DNA of 64,000 nt from Aeromonas diversa CDC 2478-85 (GCF_000819805.1 NZ_CDCE01000035.1:96452-160451); one strand, 5' to 3'; counted from the stretch's first letter, positions 50,709 to 60,415 are shown. The notes: generated from the sequence alone by a model not told the origin. Made by a program: numbers and translations.

Positions 50709-52469
50709 ATGAATATATTGATGGCTCTCTCCCAGCTTGAGGTCACGGGGGCTGAGGTTTATGCCACCACGGTCGGCAATGAGCTGACCCGACGAGGGCA
50801 CAACGTCTTCTACGTTTCCGATACCCTGACCAAGCCGACCCTGGGGCCCGTCTTTAAGCTTCGTTTTAACAAGCGCAGCATACTGCGCCGCTTCTGGCAC
50901 GTTTTCTACCTCATCTATCTCATCAAGTGTCACAAGATCCAGCTGGTACATGCCCATTCCCGTGCCTCCGGCTGGAGCAGTTTCGTCGCCTGCAAGCTGA
51001 CCCGCACCCCCATGATCACCACGGTACACGGGCGTCAGCCGGTACATGCGTCGCGCAAGGCGTTCCATGCGCTGGGTTATCGCGCGGTGGCCGTGTGTGA
51101 AGATATCGCGCACCAGATCATCGACAACCTGGGGGTCGACCCCGCCATGGTGCAGGTGCTGCGCAATGGCATCGAAACCGACAGATTTCACCCTGCGGCA
51201 CCACCGGCCAATGACAAGCCGGTGATCGCCATTATTGGGCGCTTGAGTGGCCCCAAAGGAGAGCTCTGTTATCGCCTGCTCGACGAGGTGCTCGATCTGG
51301 AGGCGTGCCGGGTCCGCGTAGTGAGCGGTAGCCGGGTGCCTGAGCGCTTCGAGCGTTTCAGCGGACAAGTCGATTTTGTCGGCTATGTGGACGATGTGCC
51401 CGCCTTGATGGCCGGCTGCGATCTGGTGATCGGTGCCGGTCGTGTAGCGATGGAGTCCCTGCTCTGTGGTCGGCCGACCCTGGCCATTGGTGAAGCCAAG
51501 GCCATCGGGCTGGTAACCGAAGAGAACCTCGGCGATGCCTTGGCCAGTAACTTCGGCGATATAGGTCCCACGGATCTGGCCATCGATTTTGCGGCCCTCA
51601 AAGGGGAAGTCACCACCGCCCTGGCCTGCCAAGGCGTGGCGGATGTAATTCGACAGCGGATTGCGCATGAGTATGGCTTGCAGAGGGTCGTCTCTGGTCT
51701 GGAGAACATCTATCAGGACGCCGTGGTGGATACATTGCGCCGGGAGATGCCCGTCATCATGTATCACCGCTTTATTGACCACGAGAGTGAGAAAGGCGTG
51801 CACGGTACCTGGATTCCCGTTGCCATGTTTGAGAAGCATCTGCGGCTCTTGAAGCGACTCGGGTACGAGACCCTCACTTTTCGTGATCTTGCCGATAAGG
51901 GGTTTATCCACCGGCTGGAATATGGCAAGAAGTACCTCATGATCACCGTCGACGACGGTTATCGGGACAACCTCACCCGTATGCTACCGCTGCTGGAAAA
52001 ATATGGTTACAAAGCCGTGGTGTATGTGGTGACCGGAGAGGACCATAATCGCTGGGATGTCGAGCACCCGACCAACCCGGATACCCGCGTGCCCCTGATG
52101 GATGGCGAGCAGCTCAAGGCGTTGGTGGCGAGCGGTCATGTGGAGATCGGTGGTCATACCCTGACCCATCCTCGCCTGAGCCAACTCTCGTCGGTAGACC
52201 AGGCTAATGAGATAGACGAGAACAAGCGTCAGCTGGAAGCCTTGTTGGGTCAACCGCTGCTCTCGTTCGCCTATCCTTATGGGGACATGAACGAGAGTGC
52301 CAAGCAGCAGGCAGAAATGGCCGGATACCGCTTTGCCGTAGCAACCAACAGTGGTCCCAAAGCCATGCATCGGGATCCCTATCAGATCCGCAGAATCGCT
52401 ATTTTCCCTCGTACAGATGTATTTGGGTTTTGGCGTAAGGTTCGTGGTAATTATGTTTTCCGAAAATGA
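50709..52469 (+). CDS. Bifunctional LPS glycosyltransferase (GT4) - polysaccharide deacetylase (CE4)
   Basis: A 586-residue fusion. The N-terminal half (to about residue 350) is a GT-B fold GT4 transferase (NGIETDRFHP, GRVAMESLLCGRPTLAIGE). The C-terminal part is a NodB/CE4 deacetylase: TVDDGY (metal/catalytic Asp pair), GGHTLTHP (His ligands) and FAYPYGD. Known Aeromonas hydrophila WahA has this architecture, transferring GlcNAc and deacetylating it to GlcN in the LPS core (recalled from the literature); this gene may be the same or a relative, so no symbol is given. ATG at 50709. It overlaps the next gene by 17 bp. Confidence 0.88.
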   Translation: MNILMALSQLEVTGAEVYATTVGNELTRRGHNVFYVSDTLTKPTLGPVFKLRFNKRSILRRFWHVFYLIYLIKCHKIQLVHAHSRASGWSSFVACKLTRTPMITTVHGRQPVHASRKAFHALGYRAVAVCEDIAHQIIDNLGVDPAMVQVLRNGIETDRFHPAAPPANDKPVIAIIGRLSGPKGELCYRLLDEVLDLEACRVRVVSGSRVPERFERFSGQVDFVGYVDDVPALMAGCDLVIGAGRVAMESLLCGRPTLAIGEAKAIGLVTEENLGDALASNFGDIGPTDLAIDFAALKGEVTTALACQGVADVIRQRIAHEYGLQRVVSGLENIYQDAVVDTLRREMPVIMYHRFIDHESEKGVHGTWIPVAMFEKHLRLLKRLGYETLTFRDLADKGFIHRLEYGKKYLMITVDDGYRDNLTRMLPLLEKYGYKAVVYVVTGEDHNRWDVEHPTNPDTRVPLMDGEQLKALVASGHVEIGGHTLTHPRLSQLSSVDQANEIDENKRQLEALLGQPLLSFAYPYGDMNESAKQQAEMAGYRFAVATNSGPKAMHRDPYQIRRIAIFPRTDVFGFWRKVRGNYVFRK

Positions 52470-53694
52470 GAAAAAGTCGACTGGCTTTAACTGTTTAATG
52501 ATAGAGAAAATATTGGTTGGGATTTTTTCGGCCAGTATTTTCGTCAGTAAGCCGGCAATCACCATCTCAATGGCATTGTTGGTCGGATTTTCTTTATTTC
52601 GATATTTCAAAGATGGAGAGTATAGATCGGCCCTAAGAGGGGACGCGATAGTTGTCAGCTCAATAGTTGTATTCATCGTCGGGTTGTTTTCTAGATTGTT
52701 ATCTCCTGGTGACATAAGAGATGTGGGGTATTTTTTTTATAAGGGGTTGTTTTTAGTAGTATTCCCTATTTTGTTGCTGACCTTCCGTGATAAAGAAAAT
52801 AGACAGTTAGCGTTTGTGCTCTCAATGGCCGGATTCTCTATCTCTGTGTTCATGTCATTTATTCAGGCGTTCATATTGCCAGATGCCGGATGGAATGGAG
52901 AGAGAGTGTCTGGGTTGTGGGACATATTGCGCTGGGCCGAAATTACAACGTTTGTTTTTGTTTTCTTGCTGGCGAAACTGTTTGACGAAAACGCGCTTCA
53001 TAAGAAATATGTGATTTTTCTATGCATGTGTTTTGTCGCAGTGAGTCTGATCTTGTCAGGTGGCCGAGCGGGTTGGGTGGCTGTCATAGTGACCTCTACA
53101 TTGTATATGCTGTTTTTAAACAAGAAATATTTAATTGTATCGGCCTTATTGCTCGGTGCTGGCACCTTTATCATCGGTAAATGGGAGCCAGAAAAAATAG
53201 AGTTTGTGATGGGTAGAGCCCTGTCCGTGACAGAGACGAAAGAGGATTATTCAAACTACAGCAGGTTATTGATGTGGGGGAATGGTCTCAAATGGCTTGA
53301 GGCTAATATGGTAGATAATCCGAGGCAATTTATGTTTGGTATCGGGTTCAAACGATTCGAGAAGGAGTATACAGAATATTTAGATTCAATTTCTGACTCA
53401 AGAGAACTAATTAATATTACTCATGGAAACTACTCTATGAGGGATCTTCATAATGCGTATATAGACTCAAGTAACAAAATGGGGGTCTTATATACAGTGT
53501 TATTTTATGCATTTTTAGTCTTTGTTGCATATTCTTTTATTCGCAATGGTATTGCTCACCAAGGGGTCGGGCTGATTCTATCCTTTGTGATTCTGGGCGT
53601 ATTTTATGCCAACTATCTTGAGTTTCAGACGTCAGTTTTTTTCTTTTTGTTAGCGCTTTCTCATTCTAGTGTTGCAATGCGCAGGCGTGATTGA
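52453..53694 (+). CDS. waaL: O-antigen ligase (WaaL/Wzy_C family)
   Basis: Polytopic protein of 413 residues with about 10-12 membrane segments and one large periplasmic loop (about residues 235-330). It contains the family-typical loop Arg and His candidates around SLILSGGRAGW and RDLHNAYID (conserved HN-x-Y/L motif). It likely ligates O-antigen from undecaprenyl-PP to lipid A-core; a Wzy polymerase cannot be excluded. It is strongly AT-rich compared with hldD. ATG at 52453 lies inside the upstream gene; a second ATG at 52498 is possible. Confidence 0.75.
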   Translation: MFSENEKKSTGFNCLMIEKILVGIFSASIFVSKPAITISMALLVGFSLFRYFKDGEYRSALRGDAIVVSSIVVFIVGLFSRLLSPGDIRDVGYFFYKGLFLVVFPILLLTFRDKENRQLAFVLSMAGFSISVFMSFIQAFILPDAGWNGERVSGLWDILRWAEITTFVFVFLLAKLFDENALHKKYVIFLCMCFVAVSLILSGGRAGWVAVIVTSTLYMLFLNKKYLIVSALLLGAGTFIIGKWEPEKIEFVMGRALSVTETKEDYSNYSRLLMWGNGLKWLEANMVDNPRQFMFGIGFKRFEKEYTEYLDSISDSRELINITHGNYSMRDLHNAYIDSSNKMGVLYTVLFYAFLVFVAYSFIRNGIAHQGVGLILSFVILGVFYANYLEFQTSVFFFLLALSHSSVAMRRRD

Positions 53695-54040
53695 TTTATT
53701 TGGTTATATGAGTGATATATCTAGAATACCTGAGCAGTTATTGAGATTATTGACTGTGTTGGTTATATTCCCACTCGGTGTTAAGACAGTCAAGGAGATT
53801 AAACCCGTTTTCCATCTATGTTCGGCTACACGTTGGTGACATCGGCCAGGCTAGTCAACGAGGAAGTGGTAGGGAATCAAGATATCCAGGCCGCGTTTTT
53901 AGGCCATGTTGATCATCCATGATCTTATATTCATGTTCATGCTGAAGTATCGAGTGACCACTTGAAAGAGGTGGCTAGCAGGCAGGCTTTTTTCCTCTGT
54001 TCCTGTGCTGATTACATAGTGCTTTGGTGCCCTCGACGTG
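53695..54040. other. Gene-free scar within the LPS locus
   Basis: A 346-bp stretch without a supported gene. A 43-codon open frame (53708-53839) has no recognisable product. Bases about 53800-53930 are markedly GC-richer than the flanks and contain only short broken frames on both strands, as expected from a decayed gene or insertion-sequence remnant. No terminal inverted repeats or target duplication were identified. Confidence 0.5.
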
Positions 54041-54667
54041 TCATTCTGGAATGACGGATTCTCTATTCCAAGAGATGTCGCCTTTTATCACTTTCGCAGG
54101 CTGACCAGCTACAATTACATATTCAGGTACAAAACCAGTTATGATGCTGTTTGTGCCAACGATAGAGTCATGCTGGATACTGGACCCTTTTAGTATAACG
54201 CTACGAGCGCCAATCCAAACATGATCTCCTATGTGTATTGGTTTTCCAGGGTTGATCCTTTCTCCGGTTTTACGACTTATAATCTTGTGTGAATCTGTAT
54301 TTCTTATTTCCACATCATAAGAAATCATGCAATCATCGCCAATATTTATTTCATATGGCTCGAATGACGCAATCATGGCCCCAGAAATTGTGGTATTATC
54401 ACCAATGTTAATAGCGCCACCTACATTATCAATGAGTATTTTTGTGTTCACCAGATCGCAATTGTTTCCTATATACAGCTTGTTGTTTCTTCCGTTAACA
54501 TTAATTTCACAGTTTCTCATTCTGACATTTTTGCCAAGAGAAACCGTATTTCCTACGCCTTTTATTCTTACTTTAGACTGCTTTATTTTACAACCAGAGT
54601 AAGAAAAAACATTACCTTTAGAAACACGCAGAACAAATCTGTCCAATATCAAGGATAAGATCTTCAT
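54041..54667 (-). CDS. Hexapeptide-repeat acyltransferase
   Basis: A 208-residue left-handed beta-helix protein with many [LIV]-G-x4 repeats (VGNTVSLGKNVRMRNCEI; INIGDNTTISG; HIGDHVWIGARSVILKGSSI), the NeuD/WbbJ-like O-acetyltransferase type. The His in the DSHKII loop is a likely catalytic base. It probably acetylates an LPS sugar. The ATG overlaps the stop of the upstream glycosyltransferase (54664-54667). AT-rich. Confidence 0.88.
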   Translation of the reverse strand: MKILSLILDRFVLRVSKGNVFSYSGCKIKQSKVRIKGVGNTVSLGKNVRMRNCEINVNGRNNKLYIGNNCDLVNTKILIDNVGGAINIGDNTTISGAMIASFEPYEINIGDDCMISYDVEIRNTDSHKIISRKTGERINPGKPIHIGDHVWIGARSVILKGSSIQHDSIVGTNSIITGFVPEYVIVAGQPAKVIKGDISWNRESVIPE

Positions 54668-55758
54668 ATGTTTTCAATGACCTCGTTGAATTTACTCACC
54701 ATGTGATCTGAACCAAATTTAGTTATCTCTGCCTCGACATTCAGTTCAGGTTTTTTGTCTTCACATAACAGAGTCGCTAATCGAGCAACATCTCCGACCT
54801 CGAAAAGATGACCGAGGCGGCCATGGTCGAGAATTTCAGACGGACCAACTTTACAGTTACTTGAGATAACATAACCATTAAGAAGTAACGCTTCTACAAT
54901 AACCAAACCAAAGCCTTCATCCTTGGAGCTCAGCACGAATTTTCTTGCGTTTTTCATCCATACATACGGATTTTGCTTTTCCCCAAGGAAGTGAACATAA
55001 TCACTTATGCCCAGATTCTCTGACAGCGTCTTCAGATTTGTTCCATCCGGGCCATCTCCTATGATGACCAGTTGGTCGTTTAACCCATTCTCCCTAGCCA
55101 AACAATAAGCCTTGAGTAAGGTATCTACATCCTTTGTTTCTTCGTTAAGACGACAAACAGTTAGTATGTATCTGCTGGTTAGTAATGCCTTTTCATTGGA
55201 AGTGATTGATGAGGTGTCTTGGCTATATCCCCGTAACTCTTCAAAGTTGAATGGGTTATATATTACGTGCGTTTTGTTGAACCAAGATGGATTGAGGTGC
55301 TTTATCTCATTATGCATATCATGACATATGGTGATGATCGCATCATAGGCGGTGCATCGTATGGATATGTCTTTTTTTCTATTGATGAGATGATGAAAAC
55401 CTGAGTGCAGGTATGTTATCTTTTTTTGTTTGAAGTTCTTGATGTATTTATGGAAGTCACAATCTAGAAAGTCTACGATCACATCACAATCGTTGAGCAA
55501 TGACTTCAACATCATCTTTCTTTTTATTGACTTATATATCTTGAATAAAAAATTGTTTTTCAAGTACTCATTCTCTGTGAATATTGCATGACAAGATGCA
55601 TGCGCTTTCATCTGAGAAGCGATTTCAGATTTTGAGTCTTTGTTTGTCACGACAGAGATATCGTAGGTACTCTGGGCTGAGAGAGTCTGTACATATGTAA
55701 GGAGCACCTTTTCCGCACCACCCATATCCAAGCTGTTGATTAGAAATGAAATTTTCAT
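54664..55758 (-). CDS. Glycosyltransferase family 4
   Basis: A 364-residue GT-B enzyme. N-terminal NSLDMGGAEKVLLTYVQTL and C-terminal SSKDEGFGLVIVEALLLNGYVISS (E-x7-E donor-binding motif) identify GT4. The donor and acceptor sugars cannot be deduced. AT-rich, in a three-gene minus-strand group with the GT25 and acyltransferase genes. Confidence 0.9.
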   Translation of the reverse strand: MKISFLINSLDMGGAEKVLLTYVQTLSAQSTYDISVVTNKDSKSEIASQMKAHASCHAIFTENEYLKNNFLFKIYKSIKRKMMLKSLLNDCDVIVDFLDCDFHKYIKNFKQKKITYLHSGFHHLINRKKDISIRCTAYDAIITICHDMHNEIKHLNPSWFNKTHVIYNPFNFEELRGYSQDTSSITSNEKALLTSRYILTVCRLNEETKDVDTLLKAYCLARENGLNDQLVIIGDGPDGTNLKTLSENLGISDYVHFLGEKQNPYVWMKNARKFVLSSKDEGFGLVIVEALLLNGYVISSNCKVGPSEILDHGRLGHLFEVGDVARLATLLCEDKKPELNVEAEITKFGSDHMVSKFNEVIENI

Positions 55759-55769
55759 TTTAAATCGCC

Positions 55770-56438
55770 TTATTCTATATGCGAGCCGTAGTCTCTGCCT
55801 GGTATGGTTGTATCCAAATGCCCGGTATCAACACAGTTGGGTTCAATGCCAAAAGTTTTAAGGCTATTCTTTTGTATTAATCCCGTCAGATAGTCAGCCG
55901 GCATTCTTATTGGATAAGCAACATCCAAAATCTTTTTCGCACCATTGAGTGAGAGTGCATAAGCCACGGCCCCAATAATACAACGTTTAGACGTACTTGA
56001 TGGGGACCTGTAATGCACTAACCGATAATCATGTGGAAGCTTATGCCATAGTGGCCAGCGCTTTGCTTTTCCATGGAAAAGATAAAGCATCTCGAAGCTG
56101 GGTTTCTTCATGACGGAGGCCAGTATCTCCGGGACACATGAGAGTAGATATGCGTCGTCCTCTAGAATGAGGGCGTGCGATATATTCTCGGAAACTATTT
56201 TTTCATATATTCTTATGTGGCTCATTGCACAGCCGATCTCGGATTTATTCATGCTATGCCCGAAGTTTTTTTTACAAAACTCTTGGTCCACAAGACTGAG
56301 TTCATCTTCCGATAGAGTCGAGCCGTCAACGCCAAAGAAAAATTCGAAGTCCAATCCGAGCTGATTCATCCTATTCGATAGGATATTCTGTCTTTCTTTG
56401 TTTCTTTCTAGACTGATAATAAAAATTTTCATGTTCAT
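55770..56438 (-). CDS. Glycosyltransferase family 25 (LPS biosynthesis)
   Basis: A 222-residue enzyme of the Lob/LgtB type beta-glycosyltransferases. Typical motifs are ISLERNKERQ near the N-terminus, GCAMSHIRIYEKI and ALILEDDAYL (acidic metal motif). Probably adds galactose or a related sugar to the core. ATG at 56438 with AAGG seven bases upstream. It ends 12 bases before the GT4 gene. Confidence 0.9.
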   Translation of the reverse strand: MNMKIFIISLERNKERQNILSNRMNQLGLDFEFFFGVDGSTLSEDELSLVDQEFCKKNFGHSMNKSEIGCAMSHIRIYEKIVSENISHALILEDDAYLLSCVPEILASVMKKPSFEMLYLFHGKAKRWPLWHKLPHDYRLVHYRSPSSTSKRCIIGAVAYALSLNGAKKILDVAYPIRMPADYLTGLIQKNSLKTFGIEPNCVDTGHLDTTIPGRDYGSHIE

Positions 56439-56568
56439 GGCGATGCCTTAATACGGTTTTTTCAAGTATACCATTCTGTAAACCATGACTCTAGTAGTTA
56501 CTGCTACCAAAAATAATGGAAATATATTATTATAAGCGTGTTGTTCTTTCTATCTCGTGACATCAAAT

Positions 56569-57651
56569 ATGCGTAGTGTAAAAGACTGGCTGCTAAGGCA
56601 AAAAGACAATATCAGGCGATACGTTGGAATCATTCTGTTTGATCGTGCCAAGCAGAAGCGTCAATGTTTGGACAACAAACCTGTGCTTTTTATCCGTTGG
56701 GATGCGAAATTAGGTGATTCGATTGTGGCATCCTGGGTAGCCAGAGAACTCAAGAAAAGCAATGCCAAACGAAAAGTTTGGGTTGTCACTAGCTCATCAA
56801 TGGCATGTTTATACAAAGAACATTTCCTATTCGACCGAGTCTTCACCATCAAGAAAAGACCCTCATACAGTGAGTTGAAGGTGCTCTGCAATGACATCGG
56901 GGATGTTGACTATGTTGTTCATTTTGGCAAGCGACTTAAGATGAAGGATCTGTTCTTTCTGAACAGATTGAGAGCAGCGCATGTCATTGGTTTGGATGAC
57001 CGTATGCGTCTGATTGACATCAAGCTGGGTAGAGCTTCTTTCGGACTTCATTTCGTTGATAAGTTCAAGCTGGCGCTTAATGAAATGGGGGTTGAATCCC
57101 CTGATTCATCTTATATCCTTCCTAAGGATGCCGATGCGATTCATACGATGTCAGAGTGGTGGCCAAATGAAGGGAGCACATTCTGTTTCAATCCTTTTGG
57201 CAGTGGTAATAGTCGCAAGATTTCCTGTGAGTTATCTGCAGCATTAATCGATGAGATGCTAAAGATTGATGGTGTTCAAATTGTTCTGTTGGCATCAGAA
57301 GATACGAGCGCTGAAGCGAATAAGATCGTTAATATGGTTGGGGAACGTCAGCGCTTGCATCTTTATGACGGAAGGACATCGCTGTCGATGCTGTTTTCTC
57401 AGCTCGAGTTGTGCTCCGGGGTGATTAGCGTCGACACGGCAACAGTACATATAGCATCGGGGCTGGGAAAGCCATTATTGGCTATATACAACAACAACCA
57501 AGATAACTATGGTGAGTGGCATCCCAATTCTGCTTTGGCAAGTGTGATATTTTCATCAGATGATACGAGAGAGGACGTAAACCTTCTCTCTCGAGAGAGA
57601 TTTAGTGAACATTTCCATGCGTGGTATGAGCAGTATTTTAGTCAGAGATGA
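56569..57651 (+). CDS. Glycosyltransferase family 9 (heptosyltransferase-like)
   Basis: A 360-residue ADP-heptose:LPS-type transferase. It has the GT9 landmarks FIRWDAKLGDSIVASWVAREL (N-terminal) and SVDTATVHIASGLGKPLLAIY (C-terminal DTA-x-H motif). ATG at 56569 is used; a GTG four codons upstream is an alternative, and neither has a clear ribosome site. AT-rich. It need not be WaaC/F/Q in particular. Confidence 0.85.
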   Translation: MRSVKDWLLRQKDNIRRYVGIILFDRAKQKRQCLDNKPVLFIRWDAKLGDSIVASWVARELKKSNAKRKVWVVTSSSMACLYKEHFLFDRVFTIKKRPSYSELKVLCNDIGDVDYVVHFGKRLKMKDLFFLNRLRAAHVIGLDDRMRLIDIKLGRASFGLHFVDKFKLALNEMGVESPDSSYILPKDADAIHTMSEWWPNEGSTFCFNPFGSGNSRKISCELSAALIDEMLKIDGVQIVLLASEDTSAEANKIVNMVGERQRLHLYDGRTSLSMLFSQLELCSGVISVDTATVHIASGLGKPLLAIYNNNQDNYGEWHPNSALASVIFSSDDTREDVNLLSRERFSEHFHAWYEQYFSQR

Positions 57652-57756
57652 GGGTGCTCGTTAACTTTGCTGGTAGGACTCCAGTCTTTAAATACGATAA
57701 ATATTGGCAACCTACATTGGATTTGCTGTTACTCACGTAATGATAAAGGGGACAGA

Positions 57757-59055
57757 ATGCAGTTTGACTATCGATGGGGAGGGCTGTTTCTGACAGGACT
57801 GATTACATCAATCCTGTTCTTCTTGAATCAGCAGGTTTCTGGCGATCAGCTTCAAATGCTCTATAAGGGCTATCTGGGAGCTTACAATGGCATTTGGTTG
57901 AGCTATGGCAACGCCGCGAGTGCGGTGGGTAATGTTCCGGGGAGCCTCTCGGCCTGGTTGATCGGTGGCCCCTTGCTAGTGTGGGACTCGCCTTACGCCC
58001 CCATGTTGCTGCTGCTGGCCATGCGACTGGTCGGGTTCCTGCTGTTGGATGCCGTCATTCGGCAGGTGTTCGATGACAGGGTGCGGCTGCTTTTTCTGGT
58101 GCTTTGTTGGCTCAACCCCTGGTTCCAGTACGAGAGTCTGCTCTATAACCCCTCTTATCTCTTTCTCTTCTCGGCAATGCACTGTTGGTCGGCTTGGCAT
58201 ATGCGCGAGCGGGCTTCATTCTGGCATACGGTAGTCCATCTGCTGTCGATCGGAATGGCGATGCAGCTGCACTACTCCTGGCCCCTGTTGGCGGTGATCT
58301 CGGCCTACCTGTTCTGGCGTCGCGCTTTAAAGGTCAGTTGGAGCGGGGTCGTGGTGGCCGTGCTCCTTATCGGCGCATCCCTGATCCCCTATGCCATGGA
58401 GGTGATCAGCAATAGTCAGATCACCCAGAACGAGGACCCCGAAGCCCGTCAACGCTATATCGGTTGGGGGCTGGTCCATGTCTATCCGGTGCTGAAATCG
58501 GTGCTCTATTGGTTGCGCTACGGTTCTTGGCTGTTTGCCGGCAAACTGGTCAATGAAACTCAGTTTCTCTGGCTCTCCGGCAACGCCTATCTGCAGTTTG
58601 CGGCGGTATGGTTGTGGCGGGTCGCCATCTATGGCATCGGCTCGGCGACCGTAGTGCTGGCGGCGTACGCCAACTGGGATTTGTGGCGCACTTTGCGTCG
58701 GCGCCTGTGGCGTAGCGATCGTGCCCCGCTCGATGGGCAGAGCTGGCTCGGCCTCTATGCCATTGCGGCCTTGCTTGCCGTTTTGGTGAGCGCGGCGCTC
58801 TCTCCCATTATCTTCAACTACTGGCATCTGATGCTGATCTTCCCTTATGCCCTCTTCCCCGTGTTGCTGATGCTGGTGAAGTGGCGTGATGCCTACCCGC
58901 AGTGGCAGGCAAAGGTGCTGTGGGGGGCCATCGCCTTCTGTGTCGTGGTCAACCTGATTGCAGCCTGCGACAGCACCAAGTTCTCCTATAAGGCGGACTA
59001 TAAGGGCCAAGTACTGGAGTACGTGCAGCAGCAGTTTGGCCGCACCACGCGCTGA
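57757..59055 (+). CDS. Polytopic membrane protein, possible GT-C glycosyltransferase
   Basis: A 432-residue membrane protein with about 10 hydrophobic segments. The first periplasmic loop holds acidic and aromatic residues after the first helix (NQQVSGDQLQMLYKGYLGAY), as in GT-C lipid-linked sugar transferases, but no named family was recognised. ATG at 57757 follows AAGGGG. The 5' part is AT-richer than the 3' part; the composition returns to the core-genome level at about 57.9 kb, so this gene sits at the border of the island. Confidence 0.7.
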   Translation: MQFDYRWGGLFLTGLITSILFFLNQQVSGDQLQMLYKGYLGAYNGIWLSYGNAASAVGNVPGSLSAWLIGGPLLVWDSPYAPMLLLLAMRLVGFLLLDAVIRQVFDDRVRLLFLVLCWLNPWFQYESLLYNPSYLFLFSAMHCWSAWHMRERASFWHTVVHLLSIGMAMQLHYSWPLLAVISAYLFWRRALKVSWSGVVVAVLLIGASLIPYAMEVISNSQITQNEDPEARQRYIGWGLVHVYPVLKSVLYWLRYGSWLFAGKLVNETQFLWLSGNAYLQFAAVWLWRVAIYGIGSATVVLAAYANWDLWRTLRRRLWRSDRAPLDGQSWLGLYAIAALLAVLVSAALSPIIFNYWHLMLIFPYALFPVLLMLVKWRDAYPQWQAKVLWGAIAFCVVVNLIAACDSTKFSYKADYKGQVLEYVQQQFGRTTR

Positions 59056-59080
59056 GTTCGGCACGGGCGTGCATTGTGGT

Positions 59081-59086
59081 TATAAT
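59081..59086 (+). promoter_or_regulatory. TATAAT -10 element upstream of tcdA
   Basis: A perfect -10 hexamer 40 bp before the tcdA ATG. No good -35 element is seen at 17 bp, so strength is uncertain. Confidence 0.5.
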
Positions 59087-59125
59087 GCGCGCCCACTCCG
59101 TTTGGCCTTGTGCAAGGTGAGCAAG

Positions 59126-59941
59126 ATGAACCCTGAGTATCAGCAACGCTTCGGCGGGATCGCCCGTCTCTACGGCCAGCCGGCCCTGGCCTCCTTCGCC
59201 CGTGCTCACGTCTGCGTGGTCGGCATCGGCGGGGTGGGCTCCTGGGCGGCCGAGGCACTGGCGCGTTCCGGCATCGGTCAGATCACCCTGATCGACATGG
59301 ATGACATCTGCATCACCAACAGCAATCGCCAGATCCACGCCCTGCAGGGGAATGTGGGCCGCCTCAAGACCGAGGCCATGGCCGAGCGCATCCGCCTCAT
59401 CAACCCGGATTGTCAGGTGACCGAGGTGGATGACTTCGTCACCGCCGACAACCTGGCCGAGCATATCCACGGCGGGTTTGATTACATCATCGACGCCATC
59501 GATTCGGTCAAGGCCAAGGTGGCGCTGATCGCGTTCTGCAAGCGGCGTAAGATCCCCATCATAGTCGCCGGCGGCGCCGGCGGTCAGATGGACCCGACCC
59601 AGGTGCAGGTGGCGGATTTGGCCAAGACCATCCAGGATCCCCTGGCTGCCAAGGTGCGCAGCGACCTGCGCCGGCTGCACAACTTCAGCAAGAACCCGGC
59701 CCGCAAGTTCGGGGTGGAGTGCGTCTTCTCCACCGAGCAGCTCAGCTACCCGGACGGCAGTGGCGGCGTCTGTCACGCCAAGGCGGCGAGCGACGGCACC
59801 ATGAAGATGGATTGCGCCTCCGGCTTTGGTGCCGTGACACCGGTGACCGCCACCTTTGGCTTCGTGGCCGTCTCCCGGGTGCTCAAGAAGATCACCGAGC
59901 GCGGCGCCCGAGCCGACCAACCAGCTCCCGCCGCTGAATAA
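59126..59941 (+). CDS. tcdA: tRNA threonylcarbamoyladenosine dehydratase TcdA (CsdL)
   Basis: E1-like enzyme that cyclises t6A37 to ct6A in tRNAs. ATG at 59126 gives 271 residues with the nucleotide-binding GIGGVGSWAAEALARSGIG motif and the D(I/V)DAIDS region; a GTG 9 bases upstream is less likely. Sulfur transfer proteins CsdA and CsdE are its partners and are encoded next to it, convergently. Confidence 0.94.
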   Translation: MNPEYQQRFGGIARLYGQPALASFARAHVCVVGIGGVGSWAAEALARSGIGQITLIDMDDICITNSNRQIHALQGNVGRLKTEAMAERIRLINPDCQVTEVDDFVTADNLAEHIHGGFDYIIDAIDSVKAKVALIAFCKRRKIPIIVAGGAGGQMDPTQVQVADLAKTIQDPLAAKVRSDLRRLHNFSKNPARKFGVECVFSTEQLSYPDGSGGVCHAKAASDGTMKMDCASGFGAVTPVTATFGFVAVSRVLKKITERGARADQPAPAAE

Positions 59942-59955
59942 CCGCGAGGGCAGAT

Positions 59956-59988
59956 ACAGAGAGGGCAGCCAATGGCTGCCCTCTCTGT
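59956..59988. terminator. Bidirectional terminator between tcdA and csdE
   Basis: A perfect 15-bp stem ACAGAGAGGGCAGCC with GGCTGCCCTCTCTGT around an AAT loop. Its right side abuts the csdE stop. Confidence 0.85.
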
Positions 59989-59989
59989 A

Positions 59990-60415
59990 TTAGCCGATCC
60001 GCTCGCTGATGGCCTGAACGATGGCGCGCAGCCCGTTGCCGCGCGAGGGGGATAGGTGTTTCTCCAGCCCCAGCTCGGCGAGGTAGGCCTCCATATCGAA
60101 GGCGCGGATCGCCGCGCCGCTCTGGTGGTTGAGGGCCGCCAGCACGATGACGACGAGGCCGCGCACGATGCGCGCGTCCGAGTCGCAGGCGAAGTGCCAG
60201 TGGCCGTCTTGCTCCTCGGCCAGCAGCCAGGCCTGGCTCTCGCAGCCGTGCAGGCGATGCTCCTCGGTCTGCCACTCGGCGGGCAAGGTGGGCAGCTGCT
60301 TGCCGAGCTGGATGATGAGGCGGTACTGGTTCTCCCAGCCCTGGGCAGCGGCAAAGGCGGCGCGGATGGCATCGGCGTCCGGCGTCTCGCCGATGGGGGT
60401 ATAGGTCGCGAGCAT
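59990..60415 (-). CDS. csdE: Sulfur acceptor protein CsdE
   Basis: SufE-like 141-residue protein that takes a persulfide from CsdA. The active Cys is in HGCESQAW. It starts one base within the csdA stop (TGATG), so it is co-translated. Confidence 0.94.
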   Translation of the reverse strand: MLATYTPIGETPDADAIRAAFAAAQGWENQYRLIIQLGKQLPTLPAEWQTEEHRLHGCESQAWLLAEEQDGHWHFACDSDARIVRGLVVIVLAALNHQSGAAIRAFDMEAYLAELGLEKHLSPSRGNGLRAIVQAISERIG

